A stretch of 64,000 bases of DNA from Calothrix sp. NIES-4105 (GTDB lineage: Bacteria > Cyanobacteriota > Cyanobacteriia > Cyanobacteriales > Nostocaceae). The translations under genes were made by a program, and so were the position numbers. Under the pieces are notes generated by a model. The model was given only the letters and a program-made list of their open reading frames with translations. It was not told the DNA's origin and searched no databases. Of the stretch, positions 18,801-26,262 are shown piece by piece. The stretch is taken from assembly GCF_002368415.1 (NCBI RefSeq), contig NZ_AP018290.1:4415614-4479613 (forward strand), written 5' to 3'. The first letter of the stretch is position 1, and every line of letters begins with the position of its first letter.

Positions 18801-18888
18801 AGTGATTTAGCAGCACAACTATAATTAACCAAAGACTTAATAGTAATAATGGAAAACGATACTGATATAATTTATAAAACACGGACAT
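15886..18888 (-). CDS. Exported two-domain M16 family zinc peptidase with a repeat-derived insertion
   Basis: About 1000 residues, a fusion of two M16 (pitrilysin/processing peptidase) halves. A hydrophobic segment (PLLLLSLWLIIVVLL) about 13-28 suggests a signal anchor. The N-terminal half has the inverted zinc motif HQLEH and the downstream Glu region ALLELEADRM...ESEKRVVISEL. The C-terminal half (GLSELVADNLLSG) lacks the motif, as usual for the inactive half. Residues about 275-350 are low-complexity NSAE- and ALSTQNS-type repeats, encoded by 7-base DNA repeats (17838-18070) that kept the frame: three 7-base units give seven residues. An in-frame start at 18993 would put 35 charged residues before the hydrophobic segment, so I prefer ATG 18888. 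Substrate unknown. Confidence 0.85.
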   Translation of the reverse strand: MSVFYKLYQYRFPLLLLSLWLIIVVLLNHSVSSQPNTVSNQISNQVNIRKEIQTNFHNINNLYKQSMNEEARKLVLENGLTVITKEVHTAPVVTVQVWYKVGSRNEEHGVNGIAHQLEHMMFKGTAKRPVQFGRLFSTLGSDSNAFTSYDQTAYYNTVERTKLKALLELEADRMHNSLIDAPALESEKRVVISELQGYENSPEYRLNSAVMRAAFSNHPYGLPVGGTESDVEKFTVEQVQKYYKEFYRPDNAVLVIVGDFETEQTIADVKRLFNSAENNSAEKNSAERKVLSAEYKDKHTTPNPALSTQNSALSTQNSALPTQHSSLSTQHSKLSTQHSKLSTQHSALSTITLREPGAASILQSVYPLPDIKHPDAPALDVMDYILSDGRNSRFYQALVDSGIATDVDASVASLKDFGWYEINVLATPKQDLKKIDSIVTTIITKFIEHGVDDSELKRAKAQFESSVILGNRDITSLAMQLGNDEVVTDNYQFMNNYLDAVRKVTAEDVQRVAKHYLNIEARTVGYFLPTQAPKNVKNHVKTHPSQTHESFTSASGSVLDKADVLKYLPQFEAPSDTLRSVPELVVLPNGLRVLMLADSSTPTVTLSGYIKAGSEFDCDDKAGLSELVADNLLSGTKTKDVLQLASSLEERGANLDFNPSREGVRIEGDSLAEDLPVLLHTLADVIKNPTFPNRELELSRKQALSVLEQDLDDPSEVARRTFVQSVYPKPHPLHKFPTKQSLRRITRKDVIDFKAKYYRPDAMVLALVGDFEPATVKLRLQSEFGDWSVHGKAQMLHYPHVSMPDSIVRVNSVLPGKAQAITYMGNTTINRNDPRYYSALVLNQILGGDTLSSRLGVELRDRQGLTYGIYSNFLAGKNSGTFLIEMQTSPKDTAKAIASTRQLLQDIHKLGVTEKEVETAKRTAISNYIVSLANPEELAHQILMNQVYGLDVEELRGFTEKINQVSLSQVNQAARELLHPDKIVVVTAGPAITAPGIQSN
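17838..18070. repeat. 7-base tandem repeats (TGAGTGC-type STRR) inside the M16 gene
   Basis: Units of GAGTGCT and GAGTTTT run from about 17838 to 17990. The opposite orientation (CAGCACT units) follows at 18005-18066, so the block is a large imperfect inverted repeat within coding sequence. The same units occur in spacers at 19614-19800, 30421-30446 and 56630-56850. Confidence 0.88.
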
Positions 18889-19153
18889 GCATTTTACGCT
18901 ATCATCTGTAATCTCAACTACAGATTTTTTTATGACTATAGTATAATTCCTTTGGCGTTTTTGTCGCCTCGGCAACACTACAGATAAGAACATTTTAGAG
19001 ACAAATGAACCTATAAATACCGTAAATACCGTAAAATCAGACTTTATGGCGATATTTTACCAATTATTAACTATTATCAAGAACCCTAATACTAAAAATA
19101 TATAAGTAAATACACTTATAAAAAGTCATTCTTATAACTTTTTGACCTAATAA

Positions 19154-19603
19154 TTACTGAGATAATGTTTTTGAAAGAATACGTATAAATTCCAAAGGCA
19201 AACCGTCAGAATCAGCAATAAAAGTAACTTCGTAAATGCTGCTGCCTATTTGCTGCTGTGTTGGCTCTAGAAGCACTTTAAATGGTAGTAGTCCATCAGG
19301 AGAACTTTGGGAAGCTACAGCAAAGCGTTCTTCTAGCTGGGCTAACCAACTAGGTAAATCAGGCGCCAGTTGAGTTAAATCAAATGAGAGATGATAATAC
19401 CCTACATAGTGTTCATCAGCAAATGCATCAGCGGGAGGATTTGGTTCGGGAATTTGAATTAATTCAATTCTGCCGCCTAATCCCTCCATCCAACATGCCA
19501 ATGTGTAGCCAGTGGTAAAACGTTCAACGACAGAAAAGCCCAATTGTTCGTAAAAAGCAATCGCGCGATGAATGTTTGCCGTCCGTATCGAAGCGTGATG
19601 CAT
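19154..19603 (-). CDS. VOC (glyoxalase/bleomycin-resistance fold) family protein
   Basis: A 149-residue soluble protein. MHHASIRTANIHRAIAFYEQ and LGFSVVERFTTGYTLACWM are the first beta-alpha-beta-beta-beta module of the vicinal-oxygen-chelate fold. YYHLSFDL begins the second, with candidate metal ligands His (about 2 or 3), Glu (IELIQIP), His (HLSFDL) and Glu (LPLEFIRIL). This is family-level only: glyoxalase I, dioxygenase or resistance protein cannot be told apart. It starts next to a long heptanucleotide repeat block at 19614. No operon partner. Confidence 0.8.
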   Translation of the reverse strand: MHHASIRTANIHRAIAFYEQLGFSVVERFTTGYTLACWMEGLGGRIELIQIPEPNPPADAFADEHYVGYYHLSFDLTQLAPDLPSWLAQLEERFAVASQSSPDGLLPFKVLLEPTQQQIGSSIYEVTFIADSDGLPLEFIRILSKTLSQ

Positions 19604-19613
19604 AATTAGTTAA

Positions 19614-19800
19614 AAGTGCTGAGTGCTGAGTGCTGAGTGCTGAGTAGAGTTAGGAGTTAGGAGTTAGGAGTTAGGAGTTAGGAGTTAGGAGTTAGGAGTT
19701 AGGAGTTAGGAGTTAGGAGTTAGGAGTTAGGAGTTAGGAGTTAGGAGTTATGAGTTATGAGGCATGAGGTTACAACTCAGCACTCAGAACTCAACACTCA
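19614..19800. repeat. Heptanucleotide repeat block, GAGTTAG x 14 with inverted flanks
   Basis: AGTGCTGAGTGCTGAGT units at 19614-19646 are followed by 14 perfect GAGTTAG copies (19647-19744) and two GAGTTAT copies. The reverse-complement ACTCAGCACTCAG units (19775-19800) close the block. It fills nearly the whole spacer between the VOC gene and the next leftward gene. Confidence 0.92.
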
Positions 19801-19804
19801 TCAC

Positions 19805-20326
19805 TTATTCAAATAATCGGAAGTACGGGTATCTAACCGGGACTCCTGGCTCTTTTTCCAAATCAAAGTTAATTACTTCCCAGCATGGTTCAGAGGCGGG
19901 GTCAGGGCTAAACTCAACGGGTAAACCATAAAGTCGTGCTGATGCTCCGTCTGACTGTCCTGAACGCCAGGGAGTACTTCGCTCTAAATATCCGCCCATT
20001 AATTCTTGATATCGTCGGGCGATAATTACTCGCGTTGCCCTATAACCTTGTGTATAAAGTTTATCTAGGGCTTCATGAATTTCAAAACGAATTCCATCTG
20101 GGTGCGTGTGCTGGCGATACCATTCGTTGTTCCATCGGCGCCAGTGTCTTCCTGACTGGAGATGAATTAGCTCTCCTGTTTTGGGATTGGCTTCAAATGC
20201 ACCATGTCGAGGGCACAAGTAGGTGTCAGTTAGTGTCAGTGCCGGAATCGTTTGGCGGCAATGAGGACACTGAATTTCGGGACCAAATATTGGGTACTGT
20301 AAAGCTGAGTTCATCATGAAGTGCAT
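19805..20326 (-). CDS. TIGR02652-type cyanobacterial protein with a Cys zinc-ribbon-like motif
   Basis: A 173-residue soluble protein. CPHCRQTIPAL...YLCPRHGAFE (about 20-45) looks like a zinc-binding CPxC...CxxH knuckle, followed by GRHWRRWNNEWYRQHTHPDGIRFEIHEALD and RYQELMGGYLERS. From memory this matches a cyanobacteria-only family (TIGR02652) of unknown function. Several ATGs are possible at the start (20326, 20317, 20314) and no clear ribosome binding site decides among them. It ends 4 bases from the repeat block at 19614-19800. Confidence 0.7.
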   Translation of the reverse strand: MHFMMNSALQYPIFGPEIQCPHCRQTIPALTLTDTYLCPRHGAFEANPKTGELIHLQSGRHWRRWNNEWYRQHTHPDGIRFEIHEALDKLYTQGYRATRVIIARRYQELMGGYLERSTPWRSGQSDGASARLYGLPVEFSPDPASEPCWEVINFDLEKEPGVPVRYPYFRLFE

Positions 20327-20601
20327 TTAAACATATTTTTTTATTACCAGCTAATCACCAGCATTCACTGTTATTAGTTACATTTTTAACTTATTACATA
20401 AGCATAATCACCTATATAAATTCAGGAATTAAGCTGAAAGAAGTTGCGAACGTAACAAAGATATAGCATTTCATAGTTTTAGTTCGTTAGTTTTTAGCTT
20501 TAAGTTTAGATTTGTGAATAAAAACTATAATCTAATACTTATAACTATTCTTCATACTTGGCTATCAGCACTTCCGTTCATTAATTTACTTATATTCTAT
20601 C
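20327..20601. promoter_or_regulatory. Divergent A+T-rich promoter region
   Basis: These 275 bases separate the leftward TIGR02652-type gene and the rightward gamma carbonic anhydrase gene. No repeat family, RNA gene or hairpin with a T run is evident. Promoters for both genes must lie here, but I cannot place them. Confidence 0.4.
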
Positions 20602-21120
20602 GTGTCAACATCTTCCTACTGGTCTTTAAGCGACATTTCTCAAGCTTCTTTTGTCGCTCCTAGTGCTTCGGTTATCGGTTCGGTGACAGTTTCTGCAGGT
20701 GCGAGTATTTGGTACGGTGCCGTAGTGCGGGGGGATATAGAGCGTATTGAAATTGGCGAATGTACGAACATTCAGGACGGAGCAATTTTACATGGTGATC
20801 CGGGCAAGCCAACGATATTAGAAGACCATGTTACAGTTGGGCATCGCGCGGTGATTCACTCAGCTTACATTGAGCGTGGCTGTTTAATCGGCATTGGCGC
20901 CATTGTTTTGGATGGTGTAAGGGTCGGTTATGGCAGTATTATCGGCGCCGGTGCTGTTGTTACAAAAGATGTACCTCCTCAGTCACTTGTTGTGGGAGTT
21001 CCCGGTAAAGTCGTGCGTGAGCTATCCCCTGAAGAAACGGCAGAGCTAATCGAACACGCCGAACGTTACAAAAAATTAGCTTTAGTACACGCAGGTAAAG
21101 GAACTGACTTAGGATTTTAG
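20602..21120 (+). CDS. Gamma-class carbonic anhydrase family protein
   Basis: A 172-residue left-handed beta-helix protein with hexapeptide repeats ([49 protein letters not shown]). The three zinc-binding His positions of the gamma class are present: His about 64 (ILHGD), 81 and 86 (VGHRAVIH). It would hydrate CO2 or be an inactive structural relative; active-site Glu loops of the archaeal prototype are not obvious, so activity is uncertain. It starts with GTG at 20602 (MSTSSYWSL). It is 124 bases upstream of psbY on the same strand, and unlike CcmM it has no RbcS-like repeats. Confidence 0.85.
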   Translation: MSTSSYWSLSDISQASFVAPSASVIGSVTVSAGASIWYGAVVRGDIERIEIGECTNIQDGAILHGDPGKPTILEDHVTVGHRAVIHSAYIERGCLIGIGAIVLDGVRVGYGSIIGAGAVVTKDVPPQSLVVGVPGKVVRELSPEETAELIEHAERYKKLALVHAGKGTDLGF

Positions 21121-21244
21121 CGAATTGTAAACTTTCTTTACACAAATCCGAAGAAGAATTTGAAAAAATTGCCATTTCAGCTAAAAATAATATGAGAAGA
21201 ATTGACAAAACTTAAATCTTTAACTTAGAAGAGGGGATTTTATA

Positions 21245-21370
21245 ATGGATATCGATTATCGTGTTGCAGTCGTTTTGGCGCCTATCGCGGTTGCTGCTGG
21301 TTGGGCAGCATTCAACATTGGGGCAGCTGCATTAAGACAAATTCAAACCTTTTTGAACAGAGAAGCATAA
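21245..21370 (+). CDS. psbY: Photosystem II protein Y
   Basis: A 41-residue single-span protein: [20 protein letters not shown] then [18 protein letters not shown]. The pattern MDxDYRV...GW(A/V)xFNIG(A)AAxxQ is that of cyanobacterial PsbY, a peripheral low-molecular-mass photosystem II subunit near cytochrome b559. The TM helix covers about residues 6-24. ATG 21245 is preceded by GAAGAGGGGATTTTATA. The coding length is normal. A hairpin (CCCCCAA with TTGGGGG) follows at 21378-21418 and probably ends the transcript before folC. Confidence 0.93.
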   Translation: MDIDYRVAVVLAPIAVAAGWAAFNIGAAALRQIQTFLNREA

Positions 21371-21377
21371 ATTACGA

Positions 21378-21418
21378 CACCCCCAATGGCATCGGCATAT
21401 GAACGATACCCTTGGGGG
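21378..21418 (+). terminator. Hairpin after psbY, possible terminator
   Basis: CCCCCAA (21379-21386 region) pairs with TTGGGGG (21411-21418) across a 25-base loop. No long T run follows, so it may stabilise the psbY mRNA end rather than terminate strictly. Confidence 0.5.
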
Positions 21419-21442
21419 CATGAGGGCATTTAATTATAAATT

Positions 21443-22750
21443 GTGAACATTGACGCAATAATCAAACCATTTCAGCGGTTTGGAGTGCATCTAGGACTCC
21501 AAAGGATTCATAAGCTTTTAGCGAATTTAGGAAATCCTCACCTAAAGGTTCCAGTTATTCACGTAGCGGGAACCAACGGCAAAGGTTCAGTTTGCGCTTA
21601 CCTGTCTTCAGTTCTAACAGAAGCAGGTTATCGAACAGGACGTTATACATCTCCTCATCTGGTTGACTGGACGGAGCGTATCAGTTTAAACCAAGAGCCA
21701 ATATCAAAACAAGATTTATGTGACGTGATACTTCAAGTACAAGCAAAAATTGACCCAAATGAAGAATCGCCCACACAATTTGAAGTAATTACCGCAGCCG
21801 CTTGGTTATATTTTGCACAGCAAGAAGTTGATATCGCTGTTATAGAAGTTGGGTTGGGAGGGCGCCTGGATGCAACAAACGTTATTCCTAAACCACTAGT
21901 ATCTATAATTACATCTATAAGTCGAGAACATTGGCAGCAGCTTGGTCCAACTGTAGCTGACATCGCGCGCGAAAAAGCAGGAATTATCAAAGCAGGTTGT
22001 CCTGTAGTAATAGGGCAGTTACGGCTTGAAGCTCAAGAAGTAGTACTAACGCGCGCTCAAAAATTAGATTGTCCTACTTATATACCGCAACCCGCTTTGC
22101 AGCTAGATGAAGGATGGGCAGAATATTCATCACTATTTGAGTCAAAACAAATTAAATATCCTTTGGCATTAGCAGGACAAATTCAACTGTTCAATTCTGC
22201 TACTTCATTAGCCGCATTAGAAATTTTACAAAATCAAGGCTGGCAAATAACAGAAGAAGCCATTATTCAAGGAATGGCTTTAACAAAATGGCCAGGTCGA
22301 ATGCAGTGGACTCAGTGGCAATATAAAGACACAAACTATAAATTACTGCTTGATGGCGCCCATAATCCTGCTGCTGCTGTAGTATTACGTAATTACATAA
22401 ATTCTTTAAATCCCAAATCAGTGAGTTGGGTAATGGGGATGCTTTCGACCAAAGAACACGACGAAGTATTTAAAGCATTATTACGGTCGAATGACCGATT
22501 ATATATAGTACCCGTTCCTGACCATAGTTCAGCAAAACCCGATGAATTGGCAAAACTGGCTTTAACAATTTGCCCTGAACTAACTTTTTGCCAAACATAT
22601 TCAGATTTGAAATCAGCACTAGATGCTAGTTTTGCATTACCACTAAATTATTTTGATTTTGATGATTATACAGATAAAGTGTCTAAAGATTTAGTAGTCT
22701 TGTGCGGTTCACTATATTTAATTGGTCATTTTTTAGGAATGCCGGAATAA
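21443..22750 (+). CDS. folC: Folylpolyglutamate synthase / dihydrofolate synthase
   Basis: A 435-residue Mur-ligase-superfamily enzyme adding glutamate to dihydropteroate or folates. The P-loop AGTNGKGS is at about 42-49. TGRYTSPHLVDWTERI is the family signature, LGGRLDATN holds metal and folate contacts, and LLDGAHNPAA is the C-terminal FolC motif. It starts with GTG at 21443. Length is normal. The MFS gene follows after only 6 bases on the same strand, so they probably share a transcript, although no functional link is known. Confidence 0.94.
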   Translation: MNIDAIIKPFQRFGVHLGLQRIHKLLANLGNPHLKVPVIHVAGTNGKGSVCAYLSSVLTEAGYRTGRYTSPHLVDWTERISLNQEPISKQDLCDVILQVQAKIDPNEESPTQFEVITAAAWLYFAQQEVDIAVIEVGLGGRLDATNVIPKPLVSIITSISREHWQQLGPTVADIAREKAGIIKAGCPVVIGQLRLEAQEVVLTRAQKLDCPTYIPQPALQLDEGWAEYSSLFESKQIKYPLALAGQIQLFNSATSLAALEILQNQGWQITEEAIIQGMALTKWPGRMQWTQWQYKDTNYKLLLDGAHNPAAAVVLRNYINSLNPKSVSWVMGMLSTKEHDEVFKALLRSNDRLYIVPVPDHSSAKPDELAKLALTICPELTFCQTYSDLKSALDASFALPLNYFDFDDYTDKVSKDLVVLCGSLYLIGHFLGMPE

Positions 22751-22756
22751 ACGAAA

Positions 22757-23923
22757 ATGAATCAAAAAGTGGATGCACTACCTGTCCGTTTAACTTTACT
22801 GTTTGTTAGCACACTTACAGTTATGGCAGGTGCAACTATTGCCCCATCGTTACCTGCGATGCGGCAATTTTTTGCGTCAGTTAATAACGCTGATTTTCTT
22901 GTTAGATTAGTGCTAACGGCGCCTGCTTTATTTATTGCTCTTGGTGCCCCTATAGTTGGTGTACTAATTGATAAATTTGGACGCAAACCATTATTGACAA
23001 TTGCTTTGGCAGTATATGGTATAGCTGGAAGTTCTGGTTTGTGGTTAGATTCTTTAGGGTTTATTTTAGTTGGACGCGCGCTGCTGGGAATGAGTGTGGC
23101 AGGGGTAATGGTGACTGCGACTGCTTTAATTGCTGACTATTATGTAGGCGCCGCACGAGGACAGTTTCTAGGTTTACAAGCTGCGTTTATGTCATTGGGA
23201 GGAGTTGTATTTCTAACCTTTGGTGGCTTTTTAGCTGATGTTAGTTGGCGTTTGCCGTTTTTAATTTATTTAGCCGCTTTAGTTTTAATTCCCTGCGTTG
23301 TTTTTTTATTACCTGAACCAATAAAAAATAATTCTGATGATATTACAAGTGAAGAAACCGCAACGGAGTTACCGATAGCTGTTATAGCAACTACTTATAT
23401 TGCAGCACTATTATCGCAAATAGTGTTTTATATGATACCAGTACAATTGCCGTTTTACCTTAAAGACTTGGTAAACGCAAATGCATCTCAAAGTGGATTG
23501 GCGATTGCTTTTGCCACTTTGTTTTCGGCGGTAACTTCATTGCTTTATCAACGGATTAAATCACGTTTTAATTTTTTAAGTATTTATGCGATAGCTTTTT
23601 TAAATATAGCTGTTGGCTATGCATTTATTAGTTTGGCAAAAAGCTTTCCGGTTGTAATGGGTGGATTGGCAATTACAGGTTTAGGACTTGGAATGTTGAT
23701 GCCTAATATGAATTTTTGCTTAACTTCTATAACACCTCGGAAAGCGCGCGGTCGAGTTTTGGGAGGGTTGACGACTAGCTTTTTCCTAGGACAATTTTTT
23801 TCTCCTTTGATTAGTCAACCTTTAAGTTTAAAAGTTGGTTTGAGTGCGACTTATGGCGCCGGAGCAGCGATGATGTTGGTGATGACTATAATTACTATGA
23901 TTATGTTAATGCGCTGGAAATAA
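22757..23923 (+). CDS. MFS transporter
   Basis: A 388-residue major facilitator protein with about 12 predicted spans. Between TM2 and TM3 it has GVLIDKFGRKPLL, the family motif G-x-x-x-D-x-x-G-R-(K/R). LVGRALLGMSVAGVM is TM4-like. The first half resembles drug-efflux (DHA) carriers, but the substrate cannot be inferred. It is 6 bases after folC. The last ~250 bases (23672-23923) recur in decayed form at 25753-26003, showing that a second copy once existed next to it. Confidence 0.88.
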   Translation: MNQKVDALPVRLTLLFVSTLTVMAGATIAPSLPAMRQFFASVNNADFLVRLVLTAPALFIALGAPIVGVLIDKFGRKPLLTIALAVYGIAGSSGLWLDSLGFILVGRALLGMSVAGVMVTATALIADYYVGAARGQFLGLQAAFMSLGGVVFLTFGGFLADVSWRLPFLIYLAALVLIPCVVFLLPEPIKNNSDDITSEETATELPIAVIATTYIAALLSQIVFYMIPVQLPFYLKDLVNANASQSGLAIAFATLFSAVTSLLYQRIKSRFNFLSIYAIAFLNIAVGYAFISLAKSFPVVMGGLAITGLGLGMLMPNMNFCLTSITPRKARGRVLGGLTTSFFLGQFFSPLISQPLSLKVGLSATYGAGAAMMLVMTIITMIMLMRWK

Positions 23924-23987
23924 ATTATGAAATATTGTGGGATGGGCATCCCGTAGCGTCCTCGCTATATTTAGCAAATTTTTGTCT

Positions 23988-24248
23988 TCAACCTCTGTAA
24001 ATATGCTTACGGTGTTTGCAGTGAAGAACTAAAACGGTTGATAATTTGTCATCTATTTCGTAACGTACTCTATAATCACCAATTCGGATGCGATACTCAT
24101 TATCAAATCCCTTCAACTTCTTCACACCAGCAGGACGAGGGTCTTCGACGAGTGATAATATTTTATCTAAAATTCTGTCCTGTACATTGTCTGGCAAAGC
24201 ATCGAGTTGCTTTTGAACAGGGTTAGGTATAATGACTTCGTAACTCAT
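23988..24248 (-). CDS. RelE/ParE superfamily toxin
   Basis: An 86-residue basic protein, MSYEVIIPNPVQKQLDALP, with KLKGFDNEYRIRIGDYRVRYEID and LVLHCKHRKHIYR, the classic RelE-fold core and C-terminal basic residues. RelE members cleave mRNA at the ribosome; ParE members poison gyrase, and the Arg/His-rich end fits RelE better. Its start overlaps the stop of the upstream antitoxin by one base, the usual coupling of type II toxin-antitoxin operons. Complete by length. Confidence 0.88.
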   Translation of the reverse strand: MSYEVIIPNPVQKQLDALPDNVQDRILDKILSLVEDPRPAGVKKLKGFDNEYRIRIGDYRVRYEIDDKLSTVLVLHCKHRKHIYRG

Positions 24249-24490
24249 TAACTTTTATTGGAACGACTAGCAAGATATTCTTGAATAGTTTTATAATCAC
24301 CTTTTTTGTAAGCTTCCCGTGCTTCTGCAATTTCTGCAATAATCTGTGGATTTTGCTCTGCCAAATCCTCCTCAGTTTCACTCATCTGCTCTTCTAAAAT
24401 ATCCATAAGCTCACGCTTCTGTTCTAAGCTCAAAGATGTGATTGCTTCAATCAATGATTCAAAGGAAACTTGAAGTCTAATTGTTGCCAT
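24248..24490 (-). CDS. Antitoxin partner of the RelE-like toxin
   Basis: An 80-residue acidic helical protein (SLEQKRELMDILEEQMSETEEDLAEQNPQI) with no recognised DNA-binding motif, and a C-terminal KGDYKTIQEYLASR segment that may wrap the toxin. It begins at ATG 24490 after GGAGGAAATA, a strong ribosome binding site, and overlaps the toxin start by one base. This is the usual antitoxin-first order. Assigned by partnership and size rather than a diagnostic motif. Confidence 0.78.
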   Translation of the reverse strand: MATIRLQVSFESLIEAITSLSLEQKRELMDILEEQMSETEEDLAEQNPQIIAEIAEAREAYKKGDYKTIQEYLASRSNKS

Positions 24491-24779
24491 TATTTCCTCC
24501 GCTCAAATTAGCTTGTATTTAAAAAAGTTACTTTCGAGGTCTAACTAAGAATAGGTTGGATTAAATATAGTGGAACTTAACTACCCTAAATTATATAACA
24601 ATTCTAGATGATTTGTAAAAAATACGTAAATGTAGATACGAGGGGATTGTACAAATGATTTAGGAATACTATAGATACTATAGTAAGTTTACTTATACTT
24701 CATGAAGCCAATATAAAGTAGATTATAATGTTGGATTCCGCAAAGTCTCAATCGAACTTATATTAGTATCTTAGCTTTA
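24491..24779. other. Spacer with a dispersed repeat fragment
   Basis: Bases 24598-24640 (AACAATTCTAGATGATTTG then TAAAAAATACGTAAATGTAG) resemble 43019-43060. The remainder is A+T rich and must contain promoters for the divergent toxin-antitoxin operon and the rightward pair at 24780. No gene visible. Confidence 0.5.
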
Positions 24780-25322
24780 ATGAATTCTCAAATCAAAAAA
24801 TTGGTAGTAACTGACCTCCAACAAGGATTACCTGCTATTACTCCAGCATTTGGTACTACATTGGCAGAAGCTTGTGCAATTTGCCTAACTGACCAAGGGC
24901 ATACTCAGGGTGTAATAATTACAATAAAAGGAGATTTTACAGATACTTTTCAACTGTACTGGCAAGACGTTACTGACCAAATGCTACGGTGTTGGAATGA
25001 CTTGGAGTACACAACAGAACAAGCGGCTTATGGTATAGCTTTCCTGGTTGTACAGCAGCTTACAGAGTATACAGTTATTCAACGTTCGCGTAAAGGAACT
25101 GGATTTGATTACTGGCTGGGTAAAAAAACAAACAGCAAAGGCACACCGTTTGAGAGTACTGTGCGCTTGGAAGTTTCTGGTATACGTAAAGGAGATGATA
25201 GCCGAATTAAAACAAGAGTTAAACTAAAATTAGAGCAAGTCAGCCCAAGCGATGGCGAGTTCCCAGCTTATATTGTGGTTGTCGAGTTTAGTAATCCCTT
25301 AGTATATATGGTGGAAAAATGA
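24780..25322 (+). CDS. Unknown 180-residue protein, first gene of a coupled pair
   Basis: I do not recognise the family. It is soluble, with no signal or TM segment. Visible segments are LAEACAICLTDQGHTQGVIITI, an aromatic central part (YWQDVTDQMLRCWND), TEQAAYGIAFLVVQQLTEY and QRSRKGTGFDYWLGKK. The end VRLEVSGIRKGDDSRIKTR...FSNPLVYMVEK suggests a mixed alpha/beta fold with a conserved-looking RxxKGTGFDYWLG loop. It overlaps the next gene by 4 bases (ATGA), so the two are translationally coupled. The pair sits beside a RelBE-like module and a transporter scar, an accessory position. It may be a two-component toxin-antitoxin or defence unit, but only context says so. Confidence 0.7.
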   Translation: MNSQIKKLVVTDLQQGLPAITPAFGTTLAEACAICLTDQGHTQGVIITIKGDFTDTFQLYWQDVTDQMLRCWNDLEYTTEQAAYGIAFLVVQQLTEYTVIQRSRKGTGFDYWLGKKTNSKGTPFESTVRLEVSGIRKGDDSRIKTRVKLKLEQVSPSDGEFPAYIVVVEFSNPLVYMVEK

Positions 25323-25714
25323 GTCAGATTCAAGAGTTGCATGAACAAGCGATGGATTTGGCAGAAATGGCAGAGGTTGCTAAACTTAGAGGCGATCTAA
25401 TTAATGCTCAAGAATTATTTAGGCAGGCTTTTCACAAGGAAACAGAAGCAGCTTCTTTATTAGCAAATAATATAGAAGTTGAACCAGCTCGTTCGATATT
25501 ACATAGAAGTGCAGCTTCGTTAGCAATTGATTGTGGCGAAATCAGTACTGCAGAGCGTTTAATTGCAATTGCTTTGTCAGGTAACCCACCGCAAGAAATT
25601 GCTGATGAACTTAAGGATTTGTTCGTTGAAATTAACATTCAAAAATATTTTGCTCGTCGGGGTCTTAATTTTGATGAAGCTAAATTTCAAAGCTTAATCA
25701 CAGAAAAAACATAG
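25319..25714 (+). CDS. Helical TPR-like protein, second gene of the coupled pair
   Basis: A 131-residue all-helical protein. LHEQAMDLAEMAEVAKLRGD and LINAQELFRQAFHKETEAASLL resemble one tetratricopeptide-type hairpin, and RSILHRSAASLAIDCGEISTAERLI a second; the end (YFARRGLNFDEAKFQSL) is a helix-turn-helix-like pair. It overlaps the upstream unknown gene by 4 bases. It probably binds that protein, as TPR partners in small operons often do (inference). Whether it is an inhibitor, adaptor or immunity factor is unknown. Confidence 0.7.
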   Translation: MSQIQELHEQAMDLAEMAEVAKLRGDLINAQELFRQAFHKETEAASLLANNIEVEPARSILHRSAASLAIDCGEISTAERLIAIALSGNPPQEIADELKDLFVEINIQKYFARRGLNFDEAKFQSLITEKT

Positions 25715-25752
25715 ACTGGATGATGGAGCATCCTGAAGTCAGTAACTTAACT

Positions 25753-26003
25753 GATTACAGGTTTAGGACTTGGAATGTTGATGCCGAATATGAATTTTTG
25801 CTTAACTTCTATAACACTTTGGAAAGCGCGGGCGAGTTTTAGGTGGGTTGACGATTAGCTTTTTCCTTGGATAATTTTTTTCTCCTTTGATTAGTCAACC
25901 TTTGAGTTTAAAAGTTGGTTTAAGTGCTACTTATGGCGCCGGAGCAGTGATGATGTTGGTGATGACTTTTATTACTGTGATTATGTTTGTTCGTTGGAAA
26001 TAA
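25753..26003 (+). pseudogene. Decayed duplicate of the MFS transporter 3' end
   Basis: About 250 bases are roughly 90% identical to 23672-23923, the last 83 codons of the MFS gene, and end at the same TAA. The copy has a 2-base deletion in the GCGCGCGGTCGAG segment and a CAA to TAA change (CTAGGACAA became CTTGGATAA). It cannot be expressed as the original C-terminus. The 5' part of the copy is missing. The RelBE-like pair and the two-gene unit lie between original and copy. Confidence 0.93.
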
Positions 26004-26262
26004 AATCCCCCCTAACCCCCCTTAATAAGCTACCGTGTACACACATCTCTATAATCTTTCTTGTATTCCCTTTGTGCCCTTTGTGTCTTTGTGGTTTTTC
26101 CTTTTTTAATTAACCACAAAGGCACGAAGAACACAAAGGAACAGAAGAAAGGGAAGAAAAGTAACTTTTAAAAACTTGTGTGTACACCGTAGCCTTAATA
26201 AGGGGGGAATAAGAATCTTCTCTTAGCCCCCCTCCGGAGCGTTCTTGTTGGGGGGATCTAAC
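26004..26262. repeat. Nested palindromic elements, three layers
   Basis: The outer arms are CCCCCCTTAATAAG (26016-26029) and CTTAATAAGGGGGG (26194-26206). The middle arms are GCTACCGTGTACACAC (26029-26044) and GTGTGTACACCGTAGC (26178-26193). The inner arms are built of CTTTGTG units, 26068-26097 and 26112-26139. Each layer sits within the previous one. A short C-run/G-run pair (26226-26256) follows and touches the stop of the lipoprotein gene. Confidence 0.85.

Noticed and set aside
19614-19800. CRISPR array
   Set aside because: Units are 7 bases with no spacers, so they are short tandem repeats rather than CRISPR repeats.
24491-24779. tRNA or small RNA gene
   Set aside because: No cloverleaf or TTCGAxTCC loop could be found in this or other spacers; no RNA gene is claimed in the window.
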